This document shows positions 1 through 6,408 of a DNA stretch of 6,408 bases, one piece after another. Source of the DNA: Planctomycetia bacterium. GTDB lineage: Bacteria; Planctomycetota; UBA11346. The notes under the pieces were generated by a model. That model was not told where the DNA came from. It searched no databases and saw only the letters and a list, made by a program, of their open reading frames with translations. Location: positions 1 through 6,408 of the forward strand of contig SYDV01000421.1 in the NCBI GenBank assembly GCA_005801395.1. Reading direction: 5' to 3'. Position 1 is the stretch's first letter. The number at the start of each line of letters is the position of its first letter. The translations under genes were made by a program, and so were the position numbers.

Positions 1-1
1 C

Positions 2-649
2 TTTGACAACCTGCCGTCAGACCTTGTCCGGGATCGGCCAATTTTACCGTCCAAGAATTATGACATACCCGACCCCCTCGGTGGCGACCATTGGGAAGAA
101 ATCGGCTTGCTGATTACCAATGATCAAATGGTCCTCTACCGCAATGGCCGTCGCATAGCGGAACTACGTACCGGCATGCCGGATCACGAAGGGAATATCG
201 TGTCGCTTCCCCAACGCCTCGTGCAGGGCGATCTGTTTTGGGTCGGACAAGCCAATCTCGGTTCAGGATTAGCTTTTGCTAAGTGTCCAATTGATGATGT
301 ACGCGTGTCCAAGATTGGCACTGAGCAGGTCGGCGCTTTACCACAAGGAATTTACCCCATGCCAGATCCGACGCTGCCAAAAGGTTCCACCGTTGAATAT
401 CGCATCGTCGCGCATCCAGAAGGTCGCGTAGAATTATCCAGTGCGATCGGTTCTGACACGACTACGGCCATCAGCGTCGGACTTAACACCGATATGGCCA
501 TGCCCACCGGCAGCATTTTTCTTGGCGGTGATTTTACTCGAGCAACTGGCGTATCGAATCGCGGCGCAAATTCAGCGATGATCCAGGTTGCGATCTCTGG
601 CCGTGTGCAAAGTTCACTCGTCCTCATTCCGGAAGCAGTACCTAAATAA
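2..649 (+). CDS. C-terminal part of a LamG-like domain protein (5' truncated by window edge)
   Basis: The reading frame is open from base 2 with no stop until TAA at 647-649, so this is the last 215 residues of a gene that begins outside the window. A TTG at 107 could be called as a start, but the frame upstream of it reads as sensible protein, so I do not accept it as one. Fragment residues ~30-103 look like the end of a LamG/concanavalin-like jelly roll: GLLITNDQMVLYRNGRR fits the 'dg..lYvNG' strand pair, and FWVGQ (79-83) followed by IDDVRVSKI (97-105) fits the closing 'iG...iDdVrvs' strands. Residues ~115-215 form a Ser/Thr/Gly-rich, probably beta-stranded tail that I do not recognise. 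The gene ends right at the start of the giant pseudopilin gene (TAATG junction), so it is very likely in the same operon. It may be another pseudopilin carrying a LamG domain, but its N-terminus is not visible. Coding status is secure, the domain moderate, the function unknown. Confidence 0.85.
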   Translation, partial: FDNLPSDLVRDRPILPSKNYDIPDPLGGDHWEEIGLLITNDQMVLYRNGRRIAELRTGMPDHEGNIVSLPQRLVQGDLFWVGQANLGSGLAFAKCPIDDVRVSKIGTEQVGALPQGIYPMPDPTLPKGSTVEYRIVAHPEGRVELSSAIGSDTTTAISVGLNTDMAMPTGSIFLGGDFTRATGVSNRGANSAMIQVAISGRVQSSLVLIPEAVPK

Positions 650-650
650 T

Positions 651-655
651 GGAGG
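651..655 (+). promoter_or_regulatory. Shine-Dalgarno GGAGG that decides the start of the giant pseudopilin gene
   Basis: GGAGG lies 8 nt before ATG 664, an ideal spacing. The earlier in-frame ATG at 649, which overlaps the upstream TAA, has no comparable site at the right distance and would itself contain this motif. The start is therefore placed at 664. The leader MASPKISSRHG is short and basic, as expected for a prepilin. The site lies just past the upstream stop codon, which favours re-initiation by ribosomes finishing the preceding gene. Confidence 0.75.
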
Positions 656-663
656 CTTCATTT

Positions 664-3600
664 ATGGCCAGTCCTAAAATAAGTAGCAGGCACGGTGCCG
701 CCTTAATCATGGCCATCGTCATTCTCGCCGGAATGTTACTGCTCGGCCTGCCCTTTTTATTTAGTCAATCAGCTAGCTTAACTGGCACCCGCTCATTCGC
801 CCACAGTCAAATCGCACAAGTTGGCCGGACTACGGCGGAAGATATGGGGATTGGTGCCAGTGCTGACAGTATTAAAAATATATTTACCCAAGGTCGAACC
901 ACTGAAATGTCGAGTCTTTTAGATTCGATCAACTATTCTACCGCCCAGGCCTATGACCCACGACGAATATTCATTGATCTTTCTTCTTCAGGTCATGGTT
1001 GGAATGCAAGCGATACTCGCAATGCCGCGATCATTGGCCTAAGTATTCAAGATGAATCAGGTAAGCTCAATCCGAATTACATGAGCGTAAAAGCCTGGGA
1101 ACGGCTTTTATATGCCTGTTTAATTGCGGATTGGGATGACGGCACCGGCGACAAAAAAGACCCCGATAATATCGGGCAATTAGCCGGTGCCTTAGCCCAT
1201 GCTCGTTATGATCGGAATATTTGCCCCGAAGGTTACCTCACTCGTTTTGAACAATTATTGGAAGTAATTCCCGAACCAGCAGGCATTCGTTGGCCGCTAA
1301 CGCGCGCTGAGCTAGCGCAAATTCGCCCCTATTTGACCTTGGCCAGCCATGGCCCAGGGCGTGACGGCATTATTGATCTCGGTACCTGGATCGCAAAACC
1401 AGCTCCCGGAAATAGTTCCATTCTTACTCAATTAGATGCGGTGCATCCGTCACAAATACTAGGATTCCCAACCGCGTTTGAATTATTCTCGGCTGGCACG
1501 GTTCTGGTCGTAGATCCCAAATCACAAGCTGGGTCAAGCCAATTTCCTCATAAATATTGGTTCGGATTATCGTCGAGCTTGGACCTCGACAGTGAAATAA
1601 AATGGAATCCTAAACCGCCACAGGTTAAATCCAACCAACTGGTCGCACTTGGTATAGCTGCGCCACCACCCATCAATGCACATGAAACCAGTAAGCCGGT
1701 GAGAGAGACCTTATGGGAATTTAATCAAACGGATGGAAGACGCCCAGATGTATTGGCCAATATGGGTGATATTTTATCGGCGAACGGAAATAAAGATAAA
1801 CTGAATCGCGACATCACTGGATTACTTTTACAGAATCCTTTAGGCCCTTATGATGCGCCAAATCAATCAACATTAAGACAACTATCCTCGACGCAACAAA
1901 CAGCTTCAGTCCAAGCTTCACGCAAAGGCGATCCAGGAGTTAATGATGATAATTTAACTGCCAACACCCTATCAGCCGATGCTCGACGCATTTGGTTAAA
2001 CCTGAATGGCGGCATTCCTTGGAATAAAATACCGAATCGTGGTTATGCCCGCATTGAAGCTCAACGGGATCCGACCTCACCCGCAACAACACAACCAGTT
2101 TTTGAAATCATCTACTATAATTGGAAAGACAGAACCAACGGCGATCACATTGGCGGCATTCGTCGTGGGCTGTCATTCCCTGAAACCGTCGGTGCGATCG
2201 ACCATCCTGCTGGTACCGATATTATATTTATTGAGCCCACTGAACTACAACCTTTAGCCATTGCCTCGCAGGGAATTTTTGCCATTGAAAGCGGTTCATC
2301 TGCGACGGACGCCGCCGGTAAACAAAGCGCGCAACAATTTCGTCGCACCATTGTGCAGGCTGTCCCACAAGAAGAACTCCTCGAAATGCGCTGGGAAAAA
2401 CAATCGCAGTATCATGCTTTATTGGTTCAGCGGCATGGCAGTCTGATGAATGCCTTCCCCAGCGGCTATCAACGGCTCATTGATGAAAAACCCGATAATA
2501 CCATGCTCGGATTCGATCCCAATGACCTTGATCATAACGTTGGTGTTCGGCCTGGTATTTTGCGTTCGATATTAACTTCTGGTCACCTAGGGGGAAGAAA
2601 TCGCGATGGTCGTTCCTGGTCACGTAGTTTTAGTCGTGAAATAACCGGCGATGATCCCTTTACACAAGGCAGTCAAGAAAACCTCCCCCTCCTCACTTCA
2701 CATAATTATACCAGGGATTTATCCCCCGAAGGTCTGAAAGTTTTTAATGGGCCTATTGGTTACCAAGCATCAAATGGAACTGGAACGGAAGGTGTGTTCA
2801 CCTACCAAACAGCTGTCGCTGCTCCATCATTGGATGGACGACAAATTGGTTTCTGGGTTAAACCTTCAACGCAAATTCAAGGCAATGTCACTTTATTTGA
2901 TTTCCGTTCACCCTCTAACAAAGCCGGTGAGCGATTGGGGCCCCAAGTCGGCCCTGATGGCAGACAAACACCTGAACCAGGTAGTAATTATTATCAAAAT
3001 CGTATTACATTAACCTATGCCGACAGCGTTAAACAATTGGTATTAACCGTTGCAAACGCTGCCGTCGAACATTTATACGATCACGGCCCCATTCTCTCAC
3101 CAGAAGAATTTCGTTTTGACGGCGCGACGAGCGTTACGCCACCGTCGCCGTTAGGTCCTTACGTCGACCCGCGTTGCCTTGGCACACTAGCGGCCCCGTT
3201 TGCGAAAGCCGGGAAGAATCCCCTCGCACCACGACGTCCGCTTAATGTGGTTCAACATCGATATCAATTAGACAAAATGGATGGCCTGAAAAAGAATATG
3301 TGGCATTTTGTCCAAATACTTTTTGTTGGCAATGATCCTGGTCACCTGTCGATCGTCGTTAATGGAATTGTTGGAAAAGATGTCACGCGTTCAGGGCTAA
3401 CAACGCCGATCATGAAAGACGTTGGCGATCACATGACATTGCCATCCATGATTCTCCAGACCGCACTACCAGCGACCCCTGATGTGAAGAGTGGCGGAGC
3501 TGCAGCTTTATTTATCCCTAGCATTACGGTGAATGCCCTCGCCTTCGATCCCAATACACACGCCGAAATTTCAGGTGCCAACGCTCTAAAAGAAATTCTA

Positions 3601-6090
3601 CCAAAACGCGGCGTCATACGTGTCGGTAACGAATTTATTAGTTATGAAGATATTATTGGCAATACCTTAGTGGATTGTCTACGCGCGCGGCGCCAAGACA
3701 GTTATGTGGACCTACCAGCGAATGATCCTTATGCTTGGGTACATTTAGAAAAACATGACCAAGGTGATCTCGTCTACGCGGGTGGCATCCGCTTCAATCC
3801 TGGTTCATCAGGACATTTGTGGCACGGAGAATGCAAGCTTTCCCAGCCATTTCGCAATGGCGACGCCATGCAATTTTATCGAATGTGGACTGAGTTAGAC
3901 CAACCCACGGGAATTGATGTCGTGAGCGGACGTCCTGCGGTCTTACCTGCGGACACCACCATTAAAGTGAAAGGCGGTTTAATTGCGGAATGGCCCCCAC
4001 GCGGGTACGTACGCATTCGCATCATCGGCCAACCCGATGAAATTATTTACTATGATAATGGTGGGGGCCCACCTGGAATGTCTTTAAACAATGTGGTCCG
4101 TGCTCAATACGGAACCACTGCACAGCTCATTTTATGGCCCGACATGCCGACGCCCAATAATATACCCAAGCTATATTTGTGTAGTTTTGAAGTCGACCGT
4201 AATCCTATTGGCGAATTCCCTGATTATATTCCACCTGTTCCCGGATCGCCTCCTCCAGCACAAGAAACTTTATTAGTGCAATTAACAGACCCTATGACTC
4301 AACGCATTGAATGGATTCATTACACTAATCTGGATGCTAGTAAGGGCGCTTTCTTCTTTGTTGATACGAATAATGAGTTCGGATTCGATCCAGCACGTCG
4401 TTCTGTCGGAAGTCGCGCTCGACAGAGAACCGCCTTTGCCGCCACAGATTTACCTGGCGGAAACATGATATTTTTCCCAGCTCAAAGTTCCGTACTCCCG
4501 GTTCAGACCACACTAGATCGCGCGCATGTGTTGGTGACGGGTGATTTATTTACGATATTACCCAAGCAACCAGCTGGAATTTCACAGCAAGCCTGCATCC
4601 GTTATGCAGCAACTGATGGATTTCACCAAACTGCGGGCACGCAACCAACAATGCCAGGCGATAATACGTGGGATACGGTTAATCGTTATTTCTCTTTTAC
4701 GGAAAAACTATCTCGCAAATGGAATGATAACGAATTCACCATGGTTTCGTGGCCTGGATGGTCTGGTAATGATCTGACGGCAGACGGACATGGAATACCG
4801 GCAGGTAACAATAACTTATTACCTTATTTTACCTTACCGCTGGCCACAGCCTTTAGCCAAAGCAACAGCGTCTATTTCGGCGGTGATGATCCTGGGAATA
4901 GTTTCGCAAATGCCCCCAATGTAACACCTAATTCATCCGGCCAATTGGCCGTTGATGCATTGTATGCCGGTGTCCAACCTGGAGGTGTTGGTCGGCCAAA
5001 CCCTTTTGATAACTTGGTTACAGCTTTCGGTAGCAGCGCAACTAGTTTAACCCCGGTTTTTGTATCGACGTCGCAAGATAAATTGGTCCCCTGGTTAACG
5101 ACAGCAAAATTGGGGAACAATGTCTTTATCCAAACGACAAATGACCTGTTCGGCAATGATTTGGGTTTCATTAAAATCGGCGGAGAAGTCTTTGCTTATG
5201 AACGACAAACAAATGCCCCAAATGGCGGTCGTCATATCGTAAAATTAATTGGTCGCAGCTTACTTGGCTCAGTGGCCACCAAGCACACCGGCCCTGAACC
5301 AGTGATGGTGCTTCCGATTGGCCCTGTGACGCGCTTGGTCCGACCGCTAAACAATAGTGGACAGCCACAAGAGGTGTTCTTAACGCCACATTCACGCACC
5401 CGCCAAAACCCTGACACACATGATGATCCAAATGCCCCTGCGTTAATGCTGTGTTCTTCCGATGGCCAACAAATGGAACTATTTGCCATGCCAGATCGCC
5501 ACACAGCACCGTGGTTGCGTGGCATGTATAATACCACCATGCAAAATTGGGGGACAGGTAACGGTGATACGTTCGTCATTGGTTGGTGGCCACGCTATCC
5601 CAGCGGCCATCCGAATAAGGCCTCCACGACGTGGGGATCTACTGATCAATCCAATGCGTTACTACGCAATCGGATGTATGCCTGGATGGGTTTCCCCATT
5701 CGCTTTCACAACATGTATCTTAACGGTGGTAACGCATTAGTTGAATTGTCTTTACTCGACGACGGAGCCGGCACCTATAATGTATCTGCCAGTGCGATAA
5801 CGGAAGGCTTTGATTGGAATGAGTCACGAAATAATAATTTTCAACTTTCTCCAACCGGCGCTCCAATGGATGTCTCGTCCATATTCAGTCGTTATGCAGA
5901 CCGACCGATTGATGGCGTCGAAGTACGCGTGCGTTTTGAGTACCGAAATCCACCTGCCAACCCGCAAACCAATGTCGCGGCTTTTCTACAACAAGTCGCT
6001 GTAAACGGAAATACAGCGCCCATGCTTGGTAAAACTAAATTGCGTGCCCGTGCACCGACTAAAATCCTACACGTTGAGGAAGCACGATGA
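664..6090 (+). CDS. Giant GspK-like minor pseudopilin with LamG-like domain and repeated modules
   Basis: About 1808 residues (roughly 200 kDa by my estimate). The start is ATG 664 because of GGAGG 8 nt upstream; ATG 649 would add five residues. The leader is basic (K5, R9, H10), with a probable prepilin-peptidase site G11|A12 and one hydrophobic helix at ~12-33. Glu at mature position +5 is absent (Met16), as is usual in GspK. GspK-type elements follow: DESGKLNPN (130-138), DWDD (156-159), FEQLL (195-199) and PYLTL (222-226). Later segments FELFSAGTV (272-280) and AIESGS (540-545) faintly recall pseudopilin beta strands. A LamG-like domain spans ~690-963. Five diverged E-x-[IF]-x-Y modules lie near 457-520, 980-1037, 1110-1155, 1201-1266 and 1497-1547. 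Residues ~1270-1490 and 1550-1808 are Gly/Asn/Trp-rich and unrecognised. GspK normally has a little over 300 residues and caps the pseudopilus tip with GspI and GspJ. This protein is probably inserted in the inner membrane, processed and displayed at a fibre tip. The stop overlaps the next pseudopilin gene by 4 nt. The family call rests on the N-terminal ~230 residues; the function of the rest is inference. Confidence 0.8.
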   Translation: MASPKISSRHGAALIMAIVILAGMLLLGLPFLFSQSASLTGTRSFAHSQIAQVGRTTAEDMGIGASADSIKNIFTQGRTTEMSSLLDSINYSTAQAYDPRRIFIDLSSSGHGWNASDTRNAAIIGLSIQDESGKLNPNYMSVKAWERLLYACLIADWDDGTGDKKDPDNIGQLAGALAHARYDRNICPEGYLTRFEQLLEVIPEPAGIRWPLTRAELAQIRPYLTLASHGPGRDGIIDLGTWIAKPAPGNSSILTQLDAVHPSQILGFPTAFELFSAGTVLVVDPKSQAGSSQFPHKYWFGLSSSLDLDSEIKWNPKPPQVKSNQLVALGIAAPPPINAHETSKPVRETLWEFNQTDGRRPDVLANMGDILSANGNKDKLNRDITGLLLQNPLGPYDAPNQSTLRQLSSTQQTASVQASRKGDPGVNDDNLTANTLSADARRIWLNLNGGIPWNKIPNRGYARIEAQRDPTSPATTQPVFEIIYYNWKDRTNGDHIGGIRRGLSFPETVGAIDHPAGTDIIFIEPTELQPLAIASQGIFAIESGSSATDAAGKQSAQQFRRTIVQAVPQEELLEMRWEKQSQYHALLVQRHGSLMNAFPSGYQRLIDEKPDNTMLGFDPNDLDHNVGVRPGILRSILTSGHLGGRNRDGRSWSRSFSREITGDDPFTQGSQENLPLLTSHNYTRDLSPEGLKVFNGPIGYQASNGTGTEGVFTYQTAVAAPSLDGRQIGFWVKPSTQIQGNVTLFDFRSPSNKAGERLGPQVGPDGRQTPEPGSNYYQNRITLTYADSVKQLVLTVANAAVEHLYDHGPILSPEEFRFDGATSVTPPSPLGPYVDPRCLGTLAAPFAKAGKNPLAPRRPLNVVQHRYQLDKMDGLKKNMWHFVQILFVGNDPGHLSIVVNGIVGKDVTRSGLTTPIMKDVGDHMTLPSMILQTALPATPDVKSGGAAALFIPSITVNALAFDPNTHAEISGANALKEILPKRGVIRVGNEFISYEDIIGNTLVDCLRARRQDSYVDLPANDPYAWVHLEKHDQGDLVYAGGIRFNPGSSGHLWHGECKLSQPFRNGDAMQFYRMWTELDQPTGIDVVSGRPAVLPADTTIKVKGGLIAEWPPRGYVRIRIIGQPDEIIYYDNGGGPPGMSLNNVVRAQYGTTAQLILWPDMPTPNNIPKLYLCSFEVDRNPIGEFPDYIPPVPGSPPPAQETLLVQLTDPMTQRIEWIHYTNLDASKGAFFFVDTNNEFGFDPARRSVGSRARQRTAFAATDLPGGNMIFFPAQSSVLPVQTTLDRAHVLVTGDLFTILPKQPAGISQQACIRYAATDGFHQTAGTQPTMPGDNTWDTVNRYFSFTEKLSRKWNDNEFTMVSWPGWSGNDLTADGHGIPAGNNNLLPYFTLPLATAFSQSNSVYFGGDDPGNSFANAPNVTPNSSGQLAVDALYAGVQPGGVGRPNPFDNLVTAFGSSATSLTPVFVSTSQDKLVPWLTTAKLGNNVFIQTTNDLFGNDLGFIKIGGEVFAYERQTNAPNGGRHIVKLIGRSLLGSVATKHTGPEPVMVLPIGPVTRLVRPLNNSGQPQEVFLTPHSRTRQNPDTHDDPNAPALMLCSSDGQQMELFAMPDRHTAPWLRGMYNTTMQNWGTGNGDTFVIGWWPRYPSGHPNKASTTWGSTDQSNALLRNRMYAWMGFPIRFHNMYLNGGNALVELSLLDDGAGTYNVSASAITEGFDWNESRNNNFQLSPTGAPMDVSSIFSRYADRPIDGVEVRVRFEYRNPPANPQTNVAAFLQQVAVNGNTAPMLGKTKLRARAPTKILHVEEAR
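2032..2223 (+). repeat. Module copy 1 of 5 in the giant pseudopilin (residues 457-520)
   Basis: Key residues are RGYARI (459-464), EIIYY (481-485), GGIRRG (497-502) and HPAGT (514-518). It matches copy 3 closely in its first half (RGYxRI and EIIYY). It sits far upstream of the LamG-like region and is followed by a pseudopilin-like AIESGS segment, so it may be an insertion in the pseudopilin body. The similarity is at protein level; I see no long DNA-level repeat. Confidence 0.55.
2731..3552 (+). other. LamG/concanavalin-like domain inside the giant pseudopilin (residues ~690-963)
   Basis: Three elements in the expected order support a jelly roll. IGFWVKP (728-734) with TLFDFRSP shortly after fits the opening 'sfWvkp...tLfd.r' strands. 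WHFVQILF (880-887) with NDPG (890-893) and IVVNG (897-901) fits 'WhhvalvyD....lYvNG'. VNALAFD (956-962) fits the closing 'iDdvrvyd' strand. The domain is longer than the usual 150-200 residues because of loops, including a Pro-rich stretch around 835-850. Such domains commonly bind carbohydrate or other extracellular ligands, but no ligand can be read from this sequence. The left-hand gene of the window seems to end in a related domain. Confidence 0.6.
3601..3774 (+). repeat. Module copy 2 of 5 (residues 980-1037)
   Basis: It begins directly after the LamG-like domain. Key residues are PKRGVIRVG (980-988), EFISY (990-994), GNTLVDCLRARRQ (999-1011) and H1031-x-x-G-D-x-V1037. The order 'small-hydrophobic strand, E-x-I-x-Y, L-x-x-x-x-RaxxxG/Q, H-x-x-G-x-x-V' is the same as in copy 5. 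Confidence 0.6.
3991..4128 (+). repeat. Module copy 3 of 5 (residues 1110-1155)
   Basis: Key residues are PPRGYVRIRI (1111-1120), DEIIYY (1125-1130) and LNNVVRAQYGTTAQ (1141-1154). The RAQYGTTA segment is the clearest match to the 'RGxxGTxAAxH' tail of this module type, although the His is not conserved here. Confidence 0.6.
4264..4461 (+). repeat. Module copy 4 of 5 (residues 1201-1266)
   Basis: This is the most diverged copy. Key residues are ETLLVQL (1201-1207), EWIHY (1216-1220), a long Phe-rich linker, then RRSVGSRARQRTAF (1245-1258) and LPGG (1263-1266). The E-x-I-x-Y core and the Arg-rich second half are kept; the R-G-x-x-G-T part is degenerate. Confidence 0.4.
5149..5304 (+). repeat. 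Module copy 5 of 5 (residues 1496-1547)
   Basis: This copy is the closest to the general pattern I remember. Key residues are LGFIKIGGE (1500-1508), EVFAY (1508-1512), IGRSLLGS (1529-1536), A1538, H1541, G1543 and V1547. It is separated from copy 4 by about 230 unrecognised residues. Confidence 0.6.
6076..6080 (+). promoter_or_regulatory. Shine-Dalgarno GAGGA for the GspJ-like gene
   Basis: GAGGA lies 6 nt before ATG 6087, inside the last codons of the giant gene. With the 4-nt ATGA overlap of stop and start, it points to translational coupling of the two pseudopilins. Confidence 0.75.
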
Positions 6091-6408
6091 GTTTGTCTTT
6101 GTTCAATTCCGATATTATTTCCTCATCATCTCGTCGTGGTTTTACCCTCGTGGAAATTATGGTTTCATTGATGATCTTCGTTATCGTCAGCGGTGCGATG
6201 GTTTCTATTTTAATGATGAGTTCTGAATTATTTCGCCGTGGTGAATTTAGCCGCTCAGCCAATGACGAAACCATTGCCGTCCTTGGCGCGGTGACTGATG
6301 ATTTAAATCATTTAGTCCCTGAGAGCGGTGATGGATGGTTCTATGCGGGAATTCCTAACCGTAGTGGCAATACGATGATCTCTTTCACAACGACCGGACA
6401 AAATGCAA
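6087..6408 (+). CDS. GspJ-like pseudopilin, N-terminal part (3' truncated by window edge)
   Basis: The first 107 residues are visible and the frame is open to the right edge. The 18-residue leader ends in RRG, giving a class III prepilin site G18|F19 with FTLVE, so Glu is at mature position +5 as in most pseudopilins. A hydrophobic helix spans ~19-41 (SLMIFVIVSG is in its core) and continues into an amphipathic segment. VTDDLNHLVP (69-78) resembles the 'L..DL.qlvp' segment that marks GspJ/PulJ and PilW-type minor pseudopilins. GspJ binds GspI and GspK at the pseudopilus tip, and here the gene follows a gspK-like gene with a 4-nt overlap. A generic prepilin-like protein or PilW is the main alternative. 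Prepilin identity is near certain; the GspJ assignment is moderate because most of the protein lies outside the window. Confidence 0.85.
   Translation, partial: MSLSLFNSDIISSSSRRGFTLVEIMVSLMIFVIVSGAMVSILMMSSELFRRGEFSRSANDETIAVLGAVTDDLNHLVPESGDGWFYAGIPNRSGNTMISFTTTGQNA

Noticed and set aside
352..627. Minus-strand frame of 91 codons
   Set aside because: It is antisense to the left-hand partial gene, whose own frame is continuous and protein-like from the window edge.
107..649. TTG at 107 as the start of a 180-residue protein
   Set aside because: The same frame is open back to base 2 and reads as normal protein continuous with the LamG-like domain, and there is no Shine-Dalgarno site before 107. 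It is an internal codon of a truncated gene.
649..663. ATG 649 as the start of the giant gene, giving a TAATG overlap
   Set aside because: It lacks a properly spaced Shine-Dalgarno site, whereas GGAGG sits 8 nt before ATG 664.
1572..1590. Inverted repeat GTCGAG / CTCGAC with a 7-nt loop
   Set aside because: The stem is only 6 bp, it is intragenic and it is not followed by a T-run, so it is not a terminator.
4938..4951. Perfect 14-bp palindrome CGGCCAATTGGCCG
   Set aside because: It lies in the middle of the coding region (SGQLAVD), has no loop or T-tract and no second copy that I noticed. An operator or terminator role is unlikely; chance is the simpler explanation.
4872..5171. Minus-strand frame of 99 codons
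   Set aside because: It is antisense to the well-supported giant gene and has no domain-like features; treated as a coding shadow.
5171..5579. Two overlapping minus-strand reading frames of 112 and 115 codons
   Set aside because: They lie wholly inside the giant + strand gene, overlap each other in different frames, have Cys/Trp-rich shadow-like composition and show no recognisable motif or convincing ribosome binding site.
6026..6226. Plus-strand frame of 66 codons crossing the gene junction
   Set aside because: It is out of frame with both the giant gene and the GspJ-like gene, each of which has strong evidence in this stretch.

Overview
The window is a tightly packed stretch of one operon, all on the + strand, built around type II secretion or type IV pilus-like minor pseudopilins. 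It holds three coding regions with no real intergenic space: the 3' end of a gene entering from the left (2-649), one very long complete gene (664-6090) and the 5' end of a third gene leaving on the right (6087-6408). The two genes whose starts are visible have good Shine-Dalgarno sites (GGAGG and GAGGA) and sit in overlapping or abutting junctions, so they are probably co-transcribed and translationally coupled. No promoter, terminator, RNA gene, mobile element or CRISPR array was seen.

The central gene is the main feature. Its first ~230 residues read as a GspK-like minor pseudopilin: a basic leader, a Gly|Ala prepilin-peptidase-type site, one hydrophobic N-terminal helix, the DExGKLNxN element, a DWDD acidic element and the helical segment leading to PYLTL. 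GspK proteins are usually a little over 300 residues; this one is about 1808. The extra ~1500 residues contain a probable LamG/concanavalin-like jelly roll and, by my reading, five diverged copies of a short module (G-hydrophobic-R/K-I, E-x-[IF]-x-Y, then an R-rich/G/T/H segment) resembling modules I recall from phage virion and other surface proteins.

The third gene starts with a textbook class III prepilin N-terminus (RRG|FTLVE) and a following segment typical of GspJ/PulJ. The left gene fragment ends in what looks like the last part of another LamG-like domain plus an unrecognised beta-rich tail. In well-studied type II systems GspI, GspJ and GspK form the tip of the pseudopilus, so K next to J fits a tip complex. 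The order here (K before J) is the reverse of the classical gspG-H-I-J-K order. My inference is that this operon encodes a pseudopilus or pilus-like fibre with an oversized, multidomain, possibly adhesive or substrate-binding tip.

The organism is a bacterium using the standard code, of moderate GC content, almost certainly diderm given the pseudopilin genes. Giant pseudopilin-like and LamG-bearing proteins are familiar from Planctomycetes/Verrucomicrobia/Lentisphaerae-type and related environmental lineages, but this window has no phylogenetic marker, so the assignment is a guess.
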